A stretch of DNA of 64,000 nt, taken from contig NC_088883.1 in NCBI RefSeq assembly GCF_032884065.1, forward strand, positions 310,001 through 374,000, in the 5' to 3' direction. Positions 58,640 to 64,000 of this stretch are shown here, piece after piece; position 1 is the first letter of the stretch; every line of letters begins with the position of its first letter. A model generated the notes under the pieces. The model was not told where the DNA came from. It worked only from the letters and a program-made list of their open reading frames with translations, and made no database searches. The stretch is from Artemia franciscana (Eukaryota; Arthropoda; Branchiopoda; Anostraca; Artemiidae). The translations under genes and the position numbers were made by a program.

Positions 58640-61020
58640 TGGAATTGTTTGTTTTTTAAAGTCATTATATAAAATCCTGTCAGATGATTCACTAAAAAGC
58701 TATGTTTTTTGCCACAAAAACGTAGAAAATCGGACGTCTCAAACTATTACAGCCAGACTTATTTCTCCTTTTTTATGTTTTATTCCTCCACCCTGTCATT
58801 GTCCAAAAATGCCCCTTCCGTCCTCCACAGCTGGCTGGTTTCAAGCCACTTTTGACCTATAAAAAGGACTAGAACTCTCAATTTCTGATCAAATGAGAAT
58901 CATCTGAAGTTACTAAAACCATGAGACGGTGGTGGAGACGAGGAAAGGGAAGTCCCCCTACTATTCGGAACGAGTTCTGTTCATTTTTGGGGGTTAATTT
59001 CACTCTATATTCTCATAATAACAGAGTGGGTCAGAAATATTCCCAGAAATCTAGAGAGATTAAATATCAGTTTCACATTTTTGTTGTTCAAAGATTTTTG
59101 TCCCTAACCAAAAAAATAACCTCCCAAGCAAAAATCCTGGATACGGCCCTGGGGATTTCATATCGAAGAAAGTCTTCATATAGGCTTCTTGGGCGGATCT
59201 CTATCGAGGAATTTTCTTTTGGGAAAGGGGATCTTCCCTTTGATTTCCTGGCATTATTTAAAAATATCAGAATTAAATAAAAAAACAAAACAAGTCTTAT
59301 CAACTGAGATTATAGAGCAACATTAAAACTTAAACAAACAAAAATAATGACGTAATTGAGGAGGGTTGACTCCTCCTGAATGCGCTCTTAATTTATTTAG
59401 AACCTTTAAAAAAGGTTATTATTCTAATAAAACAAGAGTAATTCTTAAGTGATTGGAACAGAAAGTCAAACTTTAGCACAAAGAGCGTGGTATTGATTAG
59501 GGGGGAACCCCGTTTCTATGCAGATTAGCCTCTGTTAGCTTTACGTTTTTGTGCCACTCCACAGTTTCAGTTTAAAAACATGTTTATTAACCTGGAAGCA
59601 TTTTGTTCTGTAGTTTAATATGGACGACACAGTCTATCCAATGTAGAATCATGCGCATATTATGGGATGGGGGATGCCGGGGTTACCGAAGGCGGTTGGG
59701 GACTCCCGATGCTTAACCCTCAAACGAGTGGAGTTTGATTAATATTCCATAGTAATCAGTTACTATCCCCATCTCGCAGTTGCTATTTTTCTACAATATT
59801 TGACTTCTATTTATAGCTTTCAAAGTTCGTCATCCTACCATCCATACCTCTATCAAAAGATCCTGATTTTAGTTCCATCCATTCAATGGACCCAATCATG
59901 GACAGGCTGTCCCCAAGTGAACTGGGTAGGGGTCTTACGAAGGGCAATATTAAAAAAAAAATACTACTCTACCAGTAGAACTGACAGGCCGGGAAAAACG
60001 CTATTATGCCTGATTTATTTCCTCGTAATTATTTTAAACGGACCCAATTGTTTAGTTTTGGACGGGGGGTCAGTGGCGTGACTCTGTAAGCTCATCTAGA
60101 ATCAACCCAGCTATAAATGGGCACCTGAAGAAATCTATGGAAGGTAAACAGGAAAGGTGTGCGAAAACACAGGATGGTTGGCCCCCACCCCCATAGCACT
60201 TCCTTGCTGAAGGGCCAAGAAACGGAGAGCAGCACAGCTGGTAGGGACTGTTAAGTCCAATGGCGTATTCTTTACCTTCTTCTTTACCTACCTTACTTAT
60301 TTTGAATGGGCAAGTTCAAAATAGGAGGGAAACTAGAAAATCCTAAAACAGGAGAACCTAATTTCCCATTTTGATACTTTGATAATTGTTCGGAGTTTTG
60401 CTAAAAACGGAAGGGGGTGCATCCTTGGCCGCAACCAGTGGAACTCATTTAAAGATAAATACTCCTTTAAGTGAGCCCGCCGGACTAATTGTGTTTCAAA
60501 CCATAGGTTTTAGGGAAATTTGGATTCAATACTGCTTTAAAATGTTAGAATGAGAGAAAGGTTGAGATGGCTAGGACCCGTGCTACGAATGAAAAATGGC
60601 AGACAATCAATTATTCTACTTTCAGCCAACTATTGACGGCCAAACGGAATGCAAGTCGTTTCCAAATTAGGCATGCGAGTTCATTTCGGTGGATCTAAGC
60701 AGAATTAGAAATTCCTGAAAGGGTGCAAGGAGGGTGGCTCTAGAGATGTTGGTACGGAGGAGAAGCGTGCCTAGCTATGTTCGTGTTAGGCAGCTTGGTA
60801 CAGTAGTGAGTTTTAGTAGTTGTTACAGAATCTATAAAAAGTAGTGATTTAAAAATTCTTCACATCTAACAGTCTCCTTTTGTCTGTATCTACAGAGCGA
60901 CTTGAACTTTGATGCTCCTTTTCCAGAAGAAGGGATAGTCATTGCTGTTCAGTTGTTACTATGAATTTCTGAAGTTTGGTTAATTTCATCATTGACCGTT
61001 GACTGTCCGAAATTGGTAGC
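58640..61020. repeat. Interspersed block, copy 2, uninterrupted
   Basis: Partner of 40290-42617 plus 44396-44510. It includes SINE body (60046-60290) and a LINE 3' fragment (60540-60825, ending GTGAGTTTTAGTAGTTG). At 60916-60940 the sequence runs straight through the site where the other copy holds the 1.78-kb family A insertion. The frame at 58921-59280 spans repeat sequence and is not accepted. Confidence 0.8.
60046..60290 (+). repeat. SINE body without tRNA head, block copy 2
   Basis: Same head-less form as 41737-41985. The preceding GACAGGCCGGGAAAAACGCT and AT-rich stretch match the other block copy, so the head was lost before the block was duplicated. Confidence 0.7.
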
Positions 61021-61099
61021 TTTGTCTCGCAATTAGTTCTAGTATTTGTACAGAGTCCAAATTCAAAAAGTCTTCACACCTAACAACCTCCTTTTGTTT

Positions 61100-61260
61100 C
61101 TGTTACACGATTTGTCTTTTAGGTGTATTCTTCAAGTTTTGTTTTGAGTCTTTTGTGAAGTCACGAAACACTTCGTGAAAAAAAGTAAGATTTTGGGATC
61201 TGATGATCATGTCTCCTGCTGACCTTCTCAGAATCGACTTTTATCTATTTAAAAAAAAAC
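61100..61260 (+). repeat. Family E fragment
   Basis: Matches 54275-54440: TTCAAGTTTTGTTTTGAGTC, GTGAAGTCACGAAACACTTC, then an A-rich end. Only the central part of the unit is present. Confidence 0.65.
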
Positions 61261-61269
61261 AAAATAAAA

Positions 61270-61884
61270 ACAATAGAAAAATAAATTTTTTTAATTGCAT
61301 GTAAAGAGCGACATTAAAACTTAAAACGAACAGAAATTTTTCCGTATATGAAAGGGGTTGTCCCCTTTTCAACGCCTCGCTCTTTACGCTAAAGTTTGAC
61401 TCTTTGTCACAGCTCTACTTTTTAAAACAATAAAAAAAAACTTTAGTGTAAAGAGCGAGGCGTTGAGGAGGGGACAATATTCATATATGTCATATATCAC
61501 TATTACACTTATACATATACTTCAATATTTCATATACGGAATGATTTCTGTTCGTTTTAAGTTTTAATGTCACTCCTTACTTTTATTTTAAAAAAAGTTG
61601 TTTTTTTATTTATTTTCTGAACGTTTTTGAATTAATGTATGTTTTGATCACCGCACATAAATCATTAAAACGACATTTGCATCTTTATTTTGGCTAGATG
61701 GCTTTCTCATAGTTTTGATCGGACGATCAGAGTTGCCCTCCTACTTGCCCTCCAAATTTTGGCTACTTAAAAAATACAACTAGATTTTTTATTTTTGTAC
61801 GAACGTTTTTGTTAGTAATAAATATACGTACCTTACGAATTAACTTACGTATCGAACTTCTATATTTGTGTATTTTTATCATAC
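61270..61884 (-). mobile_element. Family A 3' half, reverse orientation, with a broken palindrome arm
   Basis: The palindrome at 61280-61605 has CAACGCCTCGCTC/GAGCGAGGCGTTG shared by both arms. The right arm is interrupted by about 60 bases of AT-rich sequence with repeated ATATTTCATATA/CATATATCA (61480-61540). The second-half module follows to 61884, with degenerate hairpin arms near 61738-61785. It meets a plus-strand copy head to head at 61886. Confidence 0.65.
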
Positions 61885-61885
61885 A

Positions 61886-62130
61886 GTTTGTGGTAACGAA
61901 CTGTAGTAAGGAGCGACCTGGCTCAATAGTAACCGAAACTAAAAAAAAAAAAAAAATGGAATTTTGATACCAATAGTTACATCAAAAGAATCGCATTTTA
62001 ATGCTGATTTTAAATATATAAGTTTCATGAAGATCAAGTATACCTATAAAAAGTTACGAGCCTGAGAAAATTTGCCTCATTTTAGAAAATAAGGGGAAAC
62101 ACCCCGTAAAAGTCATACAATCTTATTGGT
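61886..62130 (+). mobile_element. Family A head fragment
   Basis: Terminal hairpin CAGTTTGTGGTAACGAACTG (61885-61904) and the first 240 bases to CATACAATCTT, then unrelated sequence. The unrelated 62131-62375 (contains GACAGACAGCGCTATCTATTG) has no partner in the window. Confidence 0.7.
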
Positions 62131-62377
62131 GGTATTGGTCCACAGGAATTGGTGGTTGAAAAAGATATATGCAAGACATTACTCAGGGATTAACGAAACA
62201 TATTGTTAATGCTTGTATCGGCAAGTAGTTCCTCTTTATTAGTTTGACAGACAGCGCTATCTATTGTTACCGCGTGTTACTTCTAGCGAAGTTTGCCGGA
62301 TGTCTTGCCAGTTCAATGGGCATCCTTCTCTTGTTACTAGGGTTTGCCCGGTAAAAACAGAAGAATTTACGGTCATC

Positions 62378-63850
62378 AAACAGTTCGTGGTAACGAACTG
62401 TAGTAAGGAGTGACCCGGCTCAATAGTAACCGAAACTTAAAAAAAAAAATGGAATTTTGATACCAATAGTTACATCAAAAGAATCGTATTTTAATGTTGA
62501 TTTTAAATATGTAAGTTTCGTCAAGTTTAGTATTATCCATTAAAAGTTACGAGCCTGAGAAAATTTGTATTATTTTAGAAAATAGGAGGGAAAACCCCCT
62601 AAAATTCATACAATCTTAACGAAAATCACACCATCAGATTCAGCGTATCAGAGAACCTAATTGTAGAAGTTTCAAGCTACTCTCTACAAAAATGTGGAAT
62701 TTCGCATTTTTTGCCAGAGGACAGTTCACGGATTTGTTTTGTTTGTTTGTTTTTTGTTTTAGATTTTTTCCCAGGGGTGATCGTATTGATTCAGTGGTCC
62801 TAGAATGTCGTGAGAGGGCTCATTCTAACGGAAATTGAAAGTTCTAGTGCCCTTTTTAAGTGACAAAAAAAATTGGAGGGCCCCTAGGCCCCCTCCCACC
62901 AGATCAACATTATGAGATAGCCATTTTATTCACCATAGTTGAAAAACCTAATAACTGTGTCTTTAGGGACGACTTACTCCCCCGCAGTCCCCGTGGGAGG
63001 GGCTGCAAGTTACAAACTTTGACCTGTGTTTACATATAGTAATGGTTCCTGGGAAGTGTGCAGACGTTTTCAGGGGGATTTTTTTGGTTTAGGGGGAGAA
63101 TTGAGGGGGGGGGGTTACGTCCCCGTGGGAGGGGCTACAGACTTTGACCTGTGTTTACATATAGTAATGGTTACTGGGAAGTGTACAGACGTTTTCAGGG
63201 GGATTTTTTGGTTTAGGGGGAGAGTTGAGGGGGGGGGAGTTACGTGGGAGGATACTTCCATGGAGAAACTTCTCATGGGGGAAGAGAATTTCAATCAAGG
63301 GCGCATGATTTCCTAGCATTATTTGAAAAAATAATGAAAAAATAAATTTGAAAAAATTTTTCTACTGAAAGTAAGGAGCAGCATTAAAACCTAAAATACC
63401 TCACTCTTTACGCTAAAGTATTTTTAGTAATTTCAACTATTTATTCTACGGCCTTTGTGATTCAGAGGTCATTCTTAAGGAATTGGGACAAAATTTAAGC
63501 TTTAGTGTAAAGAGCGAGGTATCGACGAGGGTTAAACCCCCTCATATACGCAATAAAAACATAGGAATATAGAATTTCGTTACGTAAGTTAATTCGTAAG
63601 TTGCGTATATTTCTTACCAATGAAAACGTTTGGAAAAAATTAAAAGTTCTAGTTGCTTTTTTAAGTAATCAAAAAATTGGAGGGCTACTAGGCCTCCTCC
63701 CTCGCTCATTTTTCTCAAAATCTTCCGATTAATTGCAATTAATTAATATGCAAATTTCTTTTTAATTATTTATGTGCGGAGAGCCAAGATCAAAACATGC
63801 GTTAATTCAAAAACGTCCAGAAATTAAACAAAAAAACTTTTAATGAAAGT
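62378..63850 (+). mobile_element. Family A element lacking the final palindrome
   Basis: Terminal hairpin CAGTTCGTGGTAACGAACTG at 62381-62400, first module to 62760, hairpin module at about 62843-62892 (CTAGTGCCC/GGGCCCCTAG), then a local 132-bp tandem duplication (62989-63120 and 63121-63240) of the G-rich module. The second-half module follows with hairpin arms CTAGTTGC/GGCTACTAG (63647-63692). It stops near 63850 just where the 3' palindrome should start (AATGAAAGTAAGGAG). The 96-codon frame at 63026-63316 is the tandem duplication read through. Confidence 0.75.
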
Positions 63851-63854
63851 AAGG

Positions 63855-64000
63855 AGTTTCTGCATCCTTTACCTCCTAAGAAATTGTTTTCCCCTACTAG
63901 GAACAGCGTGATCCTCATCGTGCTACATGAAGCCTCCACGATTAGACAATAGAAGATGAGTTTCTTAAACATAGTGGCCCTGAGGTTATAAATAAATTAC
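63855..64000 (+). pseudogene. Dispersed repeat plus the start of another LINE fragment
   Basis: 63855-63935 matches 44790-44870 (CTTTACCTCCTAA and ATCGTGCTACA). 63941-64000 matches 52733-52795 (GATTAGACAATAGAAGATGA and CCCTGAGGTTATAAATAAAT), the upstream RT region of the LINE, and runs off the window. Both LINE copies share the same 5' breakpoint at GATTAGACAATAGAAGATGA. Confidence 0.65.

Noticed and set aside
58921..59303. 119-codon plus-strand ORF and its antisense 71-codon ORF
   Set aside because: Both lie in the interspersed repeat block; the partner block at 40560-40920 does not keep the frame.
63026..63316. 96-codon ORF with two similar halves
   Set aside because: It is the 132-bp tandem duplication of a G-rich family A module read in frame.

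Overview
The window reads as non-coding, repeat-dominated eukaryotic DNA, AT-rich by eye. No intact host gene is visible. It holds non-LTR retrotransposon remains, a tRNA-derived SINE with a target-site duplication, foldback and palindromic DNA elements, a tandem-core element with a GTCT/GTCG microsatellite near its head, long (TA)n tracts, and a few exon-like islands with GT/AG borders. This suggests an arthropod. From memory only, the very abundant 'GTAAAGAGCGGGGCGTTGAGG' and 'CTGTCGGTCTGTCTGTC' motifs fit a branchiopod such as Artemia; I could not verify this.

Layout. (1) About 3-9500 and 12946-22440 are two nearly identical direct copies of one 9.5-kb segment, offset about 12.94 kb. The first copy stops at a 100-N gap (9501-9600), so an unmerged haplotype (assembly duplication) is at least as likely as a real tandem duplication. 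Each copy carries foldback repeats (family D), a LINE 3' end, and a decayed minus-strand coding relic. (2) 9601-12945 holds a family C palindromic element and a family B tandem-core element. (3) 22280-23885 is the best LINE copy, with a YADD active-site motif and a (TAG)n tail. (4) 23886-27590 is the most unique part. It contains two exon-like segments (25159-25362 and 27094-27207) that resemble successive pieces of chordin/short-gastrulation-type VWC domains. They carry lesions, so this may be a decayed gene or a hard-to-assemble real one. (5) 27590-38820 is a mosaic of families A, B and C, with nested palindromes and a 272-bp tandem array. (6) 39055-42615 has an intact SINE and a block repeated at 58640-61020. 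The 42.6-kb copy carries a 1.78-kb family A insertion that the other copy lacks. (7) 44400-57540 holds family B, family E, a piggyBac-like transposase remnant, a LINE with a nested family A insertion, and (TA)n arrays. (8) 57545-64000 is mostly family A in both orientations.

Family A is the most striking component. It is a modular element with a terminal hairpin, several internal hairpins, and a roughly 290-bp near-perfect palindrome whose two arms share the same derived changes within each copy. No complete set of genes acts together here; the biology is that of transposable elements plus possible intronic sequence of a developmental gene.
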